This document shows positions 1 through 8,705 of a stretch of DNA of 64,000 nucleotides, piece by piece. This DNA is from JACRCT01 sp049841135 (GTDB lineage Bacteria; Myxococcota; Myxococcia; Myxococcales; UBA5297): positions 186,001 through 250,000 of the forward strand of contig JASGHK010000006.1 of the NCBI GenBank assembly GCA_049841135.1, written 5' to 3'. Both the position numbers and the translations under genes were made by a program. The number at the start of each line of letters is the position of its first letter. Positions within the stretch are counted from its first letter, which is position 1. Under the pieces are notes generated by a model. That model had not been told where the DNA came from. It ran no database searches and worked only from the letters and a program-made list of their open reading frames with translations.

Positions 1-110
1 TTGCGTGCTTGCAGGCCACCCATGGCTCGCCTCCGTGGTTCCCCACCCGGCTTCGCTTGAAGTGAAGAGGGACCGTCCCGAGAAGGAAGAAGGGCCGGTT
101 TCGCAGAGAA

Positions 111-272
111 CTACTCGACGGGCTCGAACATGTCCTTGCCCACGCCGCAGTCGGGGCAGACCCAGTCCTCGGGCAGCTTCTCGAACGGGGTTCCGGGCGG
201 GATGCCGGCGGACGGGTCGCCGACCGCGGGGTCGTAGACGTAGCTGCAGGCCTGGCAGGCGTACTTCTTCAT
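111..272 (-). CDS. Rubredoxin
   Basis: Small cytoplasmic one-electron carrier with a single iron bound by four cysteines. The 53-residue protein has the two family CxxC knuckles, C6-x-x-C9 (CQAC) and C39-x-x-C42 (CPDCG), the aromatic Y-x-Y-D-P segment after the first knuckle and the E-D-W-V-C-P-D-C-G core, so the full domain is present at the usual length. The start is set by a GGAGG motif 5 nt upstream of the ATG; an upstream in-frame ATG (MEDA) lacks such a site. It stands alone, so its redox partner is not evident from context. Identification is very secure. Confidence 0.96.
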   Translation of the reverse strand: MKKYACQACSYVYDPAVGDPSAGIPPGTPFEKLPEDWVCPDCGVGKDMFEPVE

Positions 273-369
273 GGCGTCCTCCATTGATGACGGTCTGAAA
301 GGAAGGCCCGGTGGATAGCGGCGGGTCGGGCGGAGTGTCAAGCACCGAGCGAAGACGTCGGCACCTGAA

Positions 370-545
370 CCGCCAAGGTCGCCAAGGGACCAAGGTCGCC
401 AAGCCTACTGGGTCGCTGGCAGCGGGACTGGGAGCGGGGTGCCCGGGCCTCGCGTCCTCAAGGAGCCACCGCCGACCCCAGCCCGCCACCCGGCCTGAAC
501 CCCAAGCAGTTCTTGGCGACCTTGGTCCCTTGGCGACCTTGGCGG
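370..545. repeat. Perfect 34-bp inverted repeat in a 349-bp intergenic region
   Basis: Positions 370-403 and 512-545 are exact reverse complements over 34 bp, separated by 108 bp. Each arm is itself built from the heptad-like unit GCCAAGGTC/GCCAAGG, so it reads as a small tandem within an inverted pair. The arms are too far apart for a simple terminator, and the spacer has no convincing ORF. It resembles a miniature repeat or REP-type pair between rubredoxin and the tetR promoter. The rest of 273-624 holds nothing else I can support. Confidence 0.8.
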
Positions 546-624
546 CTCAACCCCAGGAGGAAGGCCACCGCCCACGGCCGGAATCCGTGAAAGGCCGTGA
601 CTTCAACCCCTTACGCCCGTCGCC

Positions 625-666
625 TTGACACAGATTGAGTGCTCAATTAAGGATTGAGCGCTCAAT
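625..666 (+). promoter_or_regulatory. tetR promoter with two palindromic operators
   Basis: A consensus -35 hexamer TTGACA lies at 625-630. Directly behind it are two 14-bp near-identical palindromes, ATTGAGTGCTCAAT (634-647, one central mismatch) and ATTGAGCGCTCAAT (653-666, perfect), spaced 19 bp start to start. They cover the region where the -10 and transcription start should lie and end 24 bp before the TetR start codon. This is the classic layout of TetR autorepression; binding by this regulator is inferred, not shown. Confidence 0.8.
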
Positions 667-690
667 CAACGAGTTGTCGAGGGGCCGCCG

Positions 691-1302
691 ATGGCTGAAG
701 AAGACCGCAAGAGCGTGCGCGAAGAGCGCTCCGAAACCACGCGCAACCAGATCCTCGAGGCGGGTCTGAAGTGCTTTGCGGAGCACGGCTTCGACAAGAG
801 CTCGACTCAGGCCATCGCCAAGGAAGCGGGCGTCTCGCAGGGCATCATCTTTCACTACTTCAAGACGAAGGAGGGCCTGTTCTCGGCCATCGTCAAGAAG
901 GGCATCGAGGGCTTCGACGCCTGCGTCGAACGTACCGAGAACAGCGGCCTGCCGCCGCGCGAGAAGATCCTGCTGCTGATGCGCGCGATGGGCGAGATGT
1001 CCCTGGCCGACCCGGCCCGCACCGGCATCATCATCCGCCAGCTCTTCCAGATGACCCTCGACGCCGAGAAGGTCGAGTTCCTGGGGATCGCCCGCGTCAT
1101 CGCGACCATCCGCGACGCCTTCGAGGAAGGCAAGAAGAGCGCTGCCTTCCGCGAGGACCTCGACACCGAGAGCGCGGCGCTCTCGGTCCTGGGCATCTAC
1201 GTGGCGCAGCTCTTCTGGTCGACCATGGTCAAGCGCGACGACTTCGTGTCCGCGCTCGAGCGGGCCTGCGACTTGTTCTTCGACGGGATCACGCGGCGCT
1301 AG
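691..1302 (+). CDS. TetR/AcrR family transcriptional regulator
   Basis: 203-residue one-component repressor. The N-terminal helix-turn-helix is clear (about residues 18-65; recognition segment around 38-57, with the family signature G-V-S-Q-G-x-x-F-H-Y-F-K-T-K-E-G-L). The C-terminal two thirds are the variable helical ligand/dimerisation domain. Two palindromic sites lie just upstream and the gene is followed 46 bp later by an MMPL transporter operon on the same strand, so it probably represses itself and that export system, with a hydrophobic substrate as inducer. The latter is inferred. A GAGGGG ribosome site sits 6 nt before the ATG. A short GC-rich hairpin (1316-1334) separates it from the transporter. 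Confidence 0.93.
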   Translation: MAEEDRKSVREERSETTRNQILEAGLKCFAEHGFDKSSTQAIAKEAGVSQGIIFHYFKTKEGLFSAIVKKGIEGFDACVERTENSGLPPREKILLLMRAMGEMSLADPARTGIIIRQLFQMTLDAEKVEFLGIARVIATIRDAFEEGKKSAAFREDLDTESAALSVLGIYVAQLFWSTMVKRDDFVSALERACDLFFDGITRR

Positions 1303-1348
1303 CCGCCAGCCAGGTGCGGCGCTTCGCGCGCCGCGCCAGGAGCGATGC

Positions 1349-4300
1349 ATGGAAGCCTTCATCAACTTCGTCCTCAAGCACCGCAAGGCCGTGCTGGCGC
1401 TCTCGGTCCTGCTGACCGTGATCTCAGCGGGGCTGATGACCCGGCTGAAGGTGAATGCCGACTTCGACACCTACCTGTCGCCGACGGAATCCGGTCATCG
1501 TCGCCTCCAAGGAGGTCGGCAACGCCTTCGGCAGCAACAAGACCGCGGTCGTCCTCATCGAGTCCAAGGAGACCTTCTCCCCCGACGTCCTCAAAGGCGT
1601 CGCCCGGCTCACCAAGGCCTACAAGGACCACGCCGGCGTCGTGTCGGTCATCAGCCTGACCAACATCGTCGACGTCAAGAAGACCGAGACCGGCCTCGAG
1701 GTGACCGACCTCATCCCCAACGAGGCGGTCTTCGACGACCCGGCGAAGCTGGCCGAGCTGCGCAAGTACACGCTCTCCAAGTCCACCTACGCCAACTTCC
1801 TGGTCTCGCCCGACGCCCGCTACACCGCCCTCTACATCTCCGTCGCCGAGGACGCCGCCAAGGACCAGGTCGCCCTGGGCCTGCGCGCGACCACGGACCA
1901 GGTCTGGCCCGAGGCGGGCCGCCCCGTGAAGATCACCTTCGCCGGCATGCCGATGCTGATGACCTATCTGAACCACATCGTGGTCAGGGACATGGTGGTG
2001 CTGGTGCCGCTGGTCATCGTGCTGCTGGTGGTCATCCTCTACCTGAGCTTCCGGGCGGTGCGCGGCGTGGTGCTGCCCATGGCCGCAGTGCTCATGGCCA
2101 CCGTCGTCACCTTCGGCGTGATGGGGCTGACCGGGGCGCCCTTGACGCTCATCGCCGCCATCATGCCGGTGGTGCTCATCTCCAACGGCTCGGCGTACGG
2201 CATCCACATGCTCAACTTCATCTCGCTCGCCTACGCCAAGGAGCGGGACAGCGCCGGGGCGGTGCGCTCGGCGCTGAAGCTGGTGACCGTGCCCATCCTC
2301 AACTCGGCCATCACCACCTTCATCGGCTTCCTGTCGTTCGTGGCGGGCCTGCTCACCATCTTCGAGGACTTCGGCATCTACACCGCGGTGGGCATCACCG
2401 CCTCGCTCCTCTTCGCCGTGGTGTTCATCCCCGCGGTGGTCGTGTACCTCAAGCCGCCCAAGAACGCCGCGCAGAGCGAGTCCGAGGACGACACCGCCGC
2501 GGCGTCGTTCCTCAACCGGCCGCTGATGGCCCTGGCCGAGGCGCTCCACTCGCACCAGAAGCTGGCGCTGGTCGGCGTCGTCGTCCTCACTGCGGCGCTC
2601 GTTCCCGGGATCCTGCGCGTCAAGTCGGACTTCGACATCCTCGATTTCTTCTCGAGGGAGAGCGAGCCGCGCCAGGCCGACGCAGTGATGACCCGCGAGT
2701 TCGGCGGCACCTCCGCCTACCAGATCCACGTGAAGGGCCCCATCAAGGACCCGCTGGTGATGGGCGAGATGTACCGGATCCACAAGCACCTGCGGCAGGG
2801 CATCCACTCCTCGCTCGTCAACTCCATCGCCGACATCATCGCGGACATGAACGACAGCCTGAACGGCGTGCGCGCCGTCCCGGCGACCAAGGGAGGCATC
2901 GAGAGCCTCTACCTCTTGATGGACGGCAAGAGCCAGCTCAAGCAGCTCGTCACCAACGCCGCGGACCAGGCGCTGATCGCCGGCCGGCTCCCGGAGACCG
3001 GCAGCGCGGCCACCAAGGAGCGGGTCGCCATCGTCGACCAGCTCATCGAGAAGAAGCTGCGCACCAAGCTCGTCGCCCTGCCGTTCGACGCGGTGGTCGA
3101 CCCGGCGAAGAAGGCCGAGCTCGCCGCGCTGGTCGCCGACGAGCTGATCGACGACCTCGGCGCCGATCTGGGCTACGCCGGCCGCACGATGACCGCGACG
3201 GCCCTCCCCCCTGCCCCCTCCCAGACTGCGGGAGGGGGTTCGCTCGGGGTCCCGCTCCGGCCGCTCCTCGTCGCGGCGGTGGGCCACCCGTCGGATCCCG
3301 CCGCGCTCTCCGTCGAGGACCGCCGCAAGGTGATCGCCACCTACCTGGGCGCCGAGGACAGCGACCTGGCCGTCGACGACGCCGCGCTCAAGGACCGGCT
3401 GGCCGAGGCCGTCGCCGCGCTCCCCGCGCCCTCCGCCGACGCCGTCGAGAAGCAGATCGCCGAGACCGCCCCCGCGCTCGCCAGCGACGCCGAGGGCGTC
3501 AAGCTCGCGGCCAAGGCCATGAGCCGGCTGCTCGGCGAGGAGGCGGCGCGCCGCGACCAGGAGCGCCTAATCCAGGCCGTGCTCGACGGCAGCGCGCCCA
3601 AGGGCGAACCCACCGCGATGCTCCTGAGCGAGCTGCGCGGCGAGCTCGGTCGCCTGTCGGCCGGCTACTGGCCGGTCACGCCCGAGAAGTACGCGAGCCT
3701 CACCGGCAAGCAGCCCGACCCGGCGGCCGTCGTCAGCCTCTCTGCGACGCAGGCCGGCCAGCCCATGGTCTCCACCACCATCATGGACCGCGTCGTCGAC
3801 AGCCAAATCTACAGCCTCGTCCTGTGCCTCCTGCTGGTGCTGGGCGTGATGGTCGTGCAGCTCCGCTCGCTCAGGGGCGGCGTCATCGCCCTGGCTCCCA
3901 TCGTCTTCACCCTGGTCCTCAACTTCGGGCTCATGGGTTACGTGGGCATCACGCTCAACATCGTAACCGCGCTCATCGCCTCCCTCGCCATCGGCATCGG
4001 CATCGACTACACCATCCACACCTCCTACCGCGTGAAGGTCGAGGCCGCCGCCGGCGGCACCCAGCGCGAGGTGCTGGAGCGCGTCTTCAAGTCCACCGGT
4101 CGCGCGGTGCTCATCAACGCCCTGGCGGTGATGGCCGGCTTCCTGGTGATTGTCGCCTCCGAGATCTCCGCCATCCGCGTCTTCGGCTGGCTCAGCGCCC
4201 TGTCAATCGGCGTCGCGGCCATCGCCGCCCTCACGCTCTACCCCATCCTCGTCATGACCCTGGACCCCAAGTACATGACGCCGCCCAACCCGACCCCGGC

Positions 4301-4352
4301 CACGCCGGCCCCCGCCTCGCAGCCCCTGCCGTCGCAAGGAGGTACGCCATGA
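1349..4352 (+). CDS. MMPL/RND superfamily inner-membrane exporter (frameshifted near 1490)
   Basis: About 1000 residues once one extra base near 1488-1492 is removed. The first 45 residues (start ATG 1349, TM1 at about 12-31) are in one frame and the rest, from N-P-V-I-V-A-S-K-E on, in another. The architecture is typical of the family: TM1, a periplasmic loop, a block of TM helices around 1985-2455, a second large periplasmic domain (about 2520-3780), then a second TM block (3800-4260) with the conserved G-I-G-I-D-Y-T-I-H motif of the proton relay region. It overlaps the LolA-like gene by ATGA, and the two following genes encode periplasmic and outer-membrane proteins, so it is probably the pump of a lipid or hydrophobic-molecule export system. 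A repeat element is inserted in frame at 3200-3242. The break is more likely a sequence error than decay. Confidence 0.88.
3200..3242 (+). repeat. Hairpin repeat element inserted in frame in the exporter gene
   Basis: A C-rich tract followed by a perfect 9-bp stem, CCCCCTCCC (3214-3222) and GGGAGGGGG (3230-3238), with a 7-nt loop. An almost identical element occurs in reverse orientation in the intergenic region 35111-35154. Inside the exporter it encodes a low-complexity Pro/Gly insert (L-P-P-A-P-S-Q-T-A-G-G-G) in the second periplasmic domain without breaking the frame. Confidence 0.7.
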
Positions 4353-5098
4353 AGTCCGCCCTCGCAGTCGCGCTCTGCGCAGCCCTCGCGCTCACCTTCG
4401 GCTCCACGCCGGCCCTGGCCGGCGAGGCCGAGGACATCCTGGCGAAGCTCGACAAGGGCCAGAGCCCCGGCAAGGACCAGGTGGCGGTGATGAAGATGAC
4501 CATCAAGGACAAGGCGGGGAACGCCAAGGTCCGGCAGATGGGCGTCCGGCAGCTGGGCAGCGACTTCCGCCTCATCCGCTTCCAGACGCCGGCCGAGGTG
4601 AAGGGCGTCGCCTTCCTCTCTCGCGGCGAGAGCGAGATGTACATCTTCATGCCCGACTTCGGGAAGGTGCGGCGCATCGCCTCGCACACCAAGACCGAGA
4701 GCTTCATGGGCAGCGACTTCAGCTACGACGACATGGGCTCGGGCAAGCTCGCCGACAAGTACGACGCCAAGATCGTCAAGAAGGAAGGCGACCTGACCAC
4801 GCTGGAGCTGACCCCGAAGAAGGGCGAGGACTCCGACGTCAAGCGCCGGGTGCTGGTGGTGGACACGCGCTACTTCATCTCGGTCCGGGGCGAGAACTAC
4901 GACGCCGCCGGCAAGCTGGTGAAGGAGACCGTCCAGGAGGAGATCAAGAAGGTCTCCGGCTACTGGTTCGCCCACCGCATCACCGCCAAGAACCTCAAGG
5001 AAGGCTCCTCCACCGTCCTCGAGATGCTGGAGTCCAAGTTCGACGTGGGCCTGAAGGAAGACGACTTCTCGCAGCGGAACATGAAGCGCAGCGAATAG
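4349..5098 (+). CDS. Outer membrane lipoprotein-sorting (LolA-like) periplasmic protein
   Basis: 249 residues with a Sec signal peptide ending near S-T-P-A-L-A-G (cleavage around residue 24). The mature part is the LolA/LolB-like fold typical of proteins annotated as outer membrane lipoprotein-sorting protein: K-M-T-I-K-D-K-x-G strand, the F-L-S-R segment, the D-F-S-Y-D-D motif and a C-terminal Y-W-F-A-H-R-I strand. The family is commonly encoded beside MMPL pumps and DUF1302 proteins, as here. The start overlaps the pump's stop (ATGA) with AAGGAGG upstream, so translation is probably coupled. Likely role: shuttling a hydrophobic cargo across the periplasm from pump to outer membrane (inferred). 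Confidence 0.87.
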   Translation: MKSALAVALCAALALTFGSTPALAGEAEDILAKLDKGQSPGKDQVAVMKMTIKDKAGNAKVRQMGVRQLGSDFRLIRFQTPAEVKGVAFLSRGESEMYIFMPDFGKVRRIASHTKTESFMGSDFSYDDMGSGKLADKYDAKIVKKEGDLTTLELTPKKGEDSDVKRRVLVVDTRYFISVRGENYDAAGKLVKETVQEEIKKVSGYWFAHRITAKNLKEGSSTVLEMLESKFDVGLKEDDFSQRNMKRSE

Positions 5099-5144
5099 CC
5101 CCGCAACCCCTACAGCACGCCTGACGAAAGGTTTGGTGAGAGCC

Positions 5145-6791
5145 ATGAGCGCTACCCGTCTGCTCGCCGCCGGTGCCCTGGCGGCCCTGGCCCTGTCCAC
5201 CACGACGGCGACGACCGCGTTCGCCGCCGAGCCCGAAGCTTCCTCGACGGACCCCGCCCCGGCGGCGAGCGACGCCGCCCCCGCGCCGGCTCCAGCCCCC
5301 GAGGTGGCGCCCGAGTCCACGCCGCCGGCCGAGCCCGCCAAGGACGTCGCGCCGGCCGCGGAGGCTCCCGCCGAGTCGAGCTCGGTCCTCGAGACTGCCA
5401 AGAGCGTGATCGGCAAGCTCAACCTCGACGTGGGCGGCTACCTGCGCTTCGACAAGCGCTTCATGGTCGAGAGCAAGGACGGCAAGCTCGTCCACCCGGG
5501 CGTGCCGCAGTTCCCGATGTACCACCAGGCCTTCCTGCAGCTGAAGGCCAAGCCCATCGACAACGTCGAGGCGAAGATCAGCGCCGCGCTGCGCTACTAC
5601 GACTTCATGGTGGCCAAGGACCTCTACGGGCTGCAGAAGTCCGAGGAGTCCTCGCCCATCGAGGCGCTGCTCTGGGAGGCCTACGTCGACGTCTACGGCC
5701 TGGGCACCGACCGGCTCGACCTGCGCGTGGGCAAGCAGCGTATCGCCTGGGGCACCGCGGACCGCTTCAACCCCACCGACAACCTGAACCCGCTCGATCT
5801 GACCGACTTCATGAACTTCGGCGAGCGCGTGCCGTCCTGGGCCATCAAGGCGGACTTCACCATCATCGAGGAGAAGCTGGCGGTGACCGGCGTGCTGCTG
5901 GCCGGCGCCTCGGCCGTCTCGCTGCCGCGCTACGCGAGCCTGCCCATCGCCTCGGCCATGACCTCTTCGATGCAGGTTCCCGAGGGGTTCCCGCCCGTCA
6001 CCGTCGGCAACCTCCAGGTGGACTTCAAGCCGCCCGCCTACGACTTCGAGCACACCATGCAGGCCCTCAAGGCCGGCGGAAACCTGGGCGGCGTGGACTG
6101 GTCGGTCTCCTACTTCCACGGCTACATGGACCTGCCCATCCAGACCAAGGTGAAGGTGAACAGCGTGACGCCGGATCCGAACGGCTCCTTCGTCCTCGAC
6201 GTGACCGCCACCACCGAGCTGGCCGAGGAGCACGTGCTCGGCCTGGACCTGGCCGGCGAGTTCCTGACGGTCGGCTGGTGGGCGGAGGCGGCGCTCACCT
6301 TCCCCAGGGAGGTGAAGACCGACTACGACCTGTCCGCGATCGACCCCAACCTCCAGTGGAACTCCGAGGTCGTCCTGCGCAGCCAGCCCTACCTCAAGTA
6401 CACGGTGGGCCTGGACTACACGATGCCCTGGGGCACCTACCTCAACTTCCAGTTCGTGCAGGGCTTCTTCACCGAGCGCAGCTGGCGCAACCTCGACCAC
6501 TACTTCCTGCTCACGCTGCGCCACAAGTTCTTCAACGAGAAGCTGACGATCCAGGCGGCGGTGGTCTGGGAGACGGACCTCGGCGCCATCGCCCGCGGCG
6601 AAGCGTACGGGAACATCGAGGACAACTACGGCGTGGTCTTCACCCCGGAGATCACGATCAAGCCCTACGACAACATCGACATCACGCTGGGCTACCTGGG
6701 CGTCTTCACCAAGGTCGCGCCCGGCAACTCGATGACCCTCGCGATGTACGACGAGGACCAGGCCTACCTCAAGCTCAAGGCGTCCTTCTGA
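5145..6791 (+). CDS. DUF1302 family outer-membrane protein
   Basis: 548 residues. A signal peptide (to about A-F-A-A-E) is followed by an Ala/Pro/Glu-rich linker (about 30-85) and a long domain of alternating aromatic strands typical of a beta-barrel. The DUF1302 hallmarks are visible: L-R-V-G-K-Q-R-I-A-W-G, D-R-F-N-P-T-D-N-L-N-P, and the final strand A-Y-L-K-L-K-A-S-F with terminal Phe, as expected for Bam-assembled barrels. I chose the ATG at 5145 over an in-frame TTG at 5133 because the signal peptide starts there. It is the third gene of the operon and probably the outer-membrane partner of the exporter; the substrate is unknown. Confidence 0.87.
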   Translation: MSATRLLAAGALAALALSTTTATTAFAAEPEASSTDPAPAASDAAPAPAPAPEVAPESTPPAEPAKDVAPAAEAPAESSSVLETAKSVIGKLNLDVGGYLRFDKRFMVESKDGKLVHPGVPQFPMYHQAFLQLKAKPIDNVEAKISAALRYYDFMVAKDLYGLQKSEESSPIEALLWEAYVDVYGLGTDRLDLRVGKQRIAWGTADRFNPTDNLNPLDLTDFMNFGERVPSWAIKADFTIIEEKLAVTGVLLAGASAVSLPRYASLPIASAMTSSMQVPEGFPPVTVGNLQVDFKPPAYDFEHTMQALKAGGNLGGVDWSVSYFHGYMDLPIQTKVKVNSVTPDPNGSFVLDVTATTELAEEHVLGLDLAGEFLTVGWWAEAALTFPREVKTDYDLSAIDPNLQWNSEVVLRSQPYLKYTVGLDYTMPWGTYLNFQFVQGFFTERSWRNLDHYFLLTLRHKFFNEKLTIQAAVVWETDLGAIARGEAYGNIEDNYGVVFTPEITIKPYDNIDITLGYLGVFTKVAPGNSMTLAMYDEDQAYLKLKASF

Positions 6792-7240
6792 TGGACCGCG
6801 CCCGAGGGCTGGCGGCGCTCGTCGGGACGGTTCTTCTGATCTCCGCGGTGGCCTTGGGCGACGGACCGCCCAAGGCCGCAGCACCGGCCGAGGAGAGCGG
6901 GCTGGACTGCGGCAAGCTCATGGCCTGCAGCGACGAGTGCGGGCTCAAGTGCAGCGGCATCAGCAAGTTCGGCTGCCTGCTGGACTGCAAGAACACCTGC
7001 AGCAAGCGCGGCTGCCCGAAGGCCAGCGAGGCCTTCGAGGCGGTGGCCGGGTGCATGAAGAGCCACTGTCCCTTCGCCTGCGCTGGCGGGCCGACCGAGA
7101 AGTGCCGCAAGTGCGGCGTCGAGGACTGCCCGGACGAGCGTAAGGCGTGCGAGGCGCAGCGCTGCGAAGACGGGGCCGGACCTCCGCCTGCGGCAAAGAC
7201 CGGGGCGCCCGACGCCGGGGCTGCGGACGCTGGCCGGTAG
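6791..7240 (+). CDS. Small secreted cysteine-rich protein
   Basis: 149 residues, not recognised. An N-terminal hydrophobic segment (about residues 6-22) acts as signal peptide or anchor. Residues 38-130 hold 16 cysteines in irregular C-x2-4-C spacing (CGKLMACSDEC, CLLDCKNTC, CRKCGVEDC), suggesting a disulfide-rich extracytoplasmic domain. The tail is Pro/Ala/Asp-rich. The start codon overlaps the stop of the DUF1302 gene (TGATG), so it belongs to the same operon and may be an accessory of the export system; no function is established. Confidence 0.75.
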   Translation: MDRARGLAALVGTVLLISAVALGDGPPKAAAPAEESGLDCGKLMACSDECGLKCSGISKFGCLLDCKNTCSKRGCPKASEAFEAVAGCMKSHCPFACAGGPTEKCRKCGVEDCPDERKACEAQRCEDGAGPPPAAKTGAPDAGAADAGR

Positions 7241-7289
7241 GCAGCTCGACGGTGGGCTGTCACGGGGGACCTCGAACGCTCGGGCCGCC

Positions 7290-7317
7290 AAAGATAGGCA
7301 CCTGTTTTGTGACATGA
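7290..7317 (+). repeat. 28-bp dispersed repeat, copy 1, in intergenic region 7241-7556
   Basis: Exactly the reverse complement of 30839-30866 over 28 bp (core AAAGATAGGCACC and TGTTTTGTGACATGA). It is unusually A/T-rich for this genome. A further shared string, TTCGTGCCCCCAGC, lies at 7375-7388 here and at 30877-30890 near copy 2. The rest of this 316-bp gap has no supported gene, only a promoter-like TAGTCT at 7499-7504 ahead of the next gene. Confidence 0.75.
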
Positions 7318-7556
7318 CGGGGCGCTGCCTTCAGGTACGAGGCTCGGAAGGAGCCGCTTCAACGGCACACTTGGTTCGTGCCCCCAGCCTTTGACAGACC
7401 GACTTCGAAGCTGCCTGTCGTCGGGGAAAGCCCATGCCCTGATGACCGATGCCACTGAGGCCGACGCCACTGAAATGGCCGCACGAGCGTCGGCGGGCTA
7501 GTCTTCGCGACTCAAGGTCTTCCGGCGTCGGGTCGACTCCCGCAGAGAGGTCGGAC

Positions 7557-8618
7557 ATGGGCGAAGCTGCCCGCATCGGCAAGGTCGTCTTCGCGATGGC
7601 CGCAGCGGTCTTCGCGGCGGGCTGCTTCGGGCCGGTATGCGAGGCCCATCGCGGCGAGTGTCCCCACGCGCGTGACGCCGGGGCCGGTGGGCTGGACGCA
7701 TCGGGCCCCGACGCGTCGGAACCAGACGCATCGGAACCCGACGCAGCGACCGTGTGCCCGGCCACGCCTCCGAGCAACTGGGAGGCTTACCCCACGACCA
7801 GCGCTGGGTTGGTGAGCATCTGGGGAGCTAGCCCAAGCGACATCTGGGCGGTGGGCTGGGGCGAGGCTGCCCAGCATTGGGACGGCGCCTCGTGGACTGC
7901 GGTCAATCCCGGGACTACCGCGACGCTCCGGAAGGTCTTCGGCTGCGGCTCGGCGGACGTCTGGGCTGTCGGCGACGGCGGGATCATCGTGCACTGGGAC
8001 GGCAAGACGTGGACGCCCACCGACAGCGGGACGACCGCTTCGCTCTCCTCGGTCTGGTGCTCCGGGACCTCCGATGCCTGGGTCGTGGGAAGCGAGGGGA
8101 CGCCGCCGTCGGTGATGGCGAAGTGGCTGCACTGGAACGGGAGCCGCTGGTCAGCGACGTCCAACGGCGGCTGGGGGTACCTCAACGACGTCTGGGGAGC
8201 TGCTGCCGACGACGCCTGGGCGGTCGGGCTCGACGGGATCTTGCACTGGGATGGCAAGGCCTGGTCGCTCGCGTTCGCCGGCGATACCGCGGAGCCCTTC
8301 CTCGCCCTCTGGGGAAGCGCCGCGGGCAACGACGTGTGGGCCGTCGGAGACTACGGCAAAGCCGCGCACTTCGATGGAGCGGCGTGGTCGTGGGCCAGCG
8401 TCGGAGGAACCTACAATTACCTCTACGCGATCTCCGGAAACGCTTCCTGCAATGTCTGGGCGGTCGGCGGTAGCGGCGAAGCTTGGCGCTGGGACGGCGT
8501 GACGTGGTCGGCGGCCCTCACCAGCGGCTCGAGCCTCGATGGCGTGTGGGTGAGCAAGTCCGGCGAGCCTTGGCTCGTGGACGGCAGCGGGACCATTCGG
8601 CGCGGGCGCCTGCCGTAG
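7557..8618 (+). CDS. Seven-bladed beta-propeller lipoprotein
   Basis: 353 residues. A lipobox A-A-G-C puts the lipidated cysteine at residue 23. A linker with repeated D-A-S-x-P-D-A follows, then seven repeats of roughly 40-50 residues with the pattern V-W-G-x-x-x-x-D-x-W-A-V-G ... H-W-D-G-x-x-W, one per predicted propeller blade. This W-A-V-G repeat type is common in secreted proteins of Myxococcota. It is probably a cell-surface binding or scaffold protein; no ligand can be named. The ATG at 7557 has GAGAGG 6 nt upstream; an upstream in-frame extension lacks coding character. Confidence 0.85.
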   Translation: MGEAARIGKVVFAMAAAVFAAGCFGPVCEAHRGECPHARDAGAGGLDASGPDASEPDASEPDAATVCPATPPSNWEAYPTTSAGLVSIWGASPSDIWAVGWGEAAQHWDGASWTAVNPGTTATLRKVFGCGSADVWAVGDGGIIVHWDGKTWTPTDSGTTASLSSVWCSGTSDAWVVGSEGTPPSVMAKWLHWNGSRWSATSNGGWGYLNDVWGAAADDAWAVGLDGILHWDGKAWSLAFAGDTAEPFLALWGSAAGNDVWAVGDYGKAAHFDGAAWSWASVGGTYNYLYAISGNASCNVWAVGGSGEAWRWDGVTWSAALTSGSSLDGVWVSKSGEPWLVDGSGTIRRGRLP

Positions 8619-8705
8619 TCGCGCAGCCCCGGCCGGGCTAATCTCCGCGAACCTGATCGTCGCGGTCCCTCCGACTCGAAGGGGCCGTTCACAGCAGAGG
8701 TGTCC

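Noticed and set aside
5..298. Plus-strand ORF at the window start
   Set aside because: Overlaps the rubredoxin gene in antisense, Arg/Pro-rich, no ribosome site.
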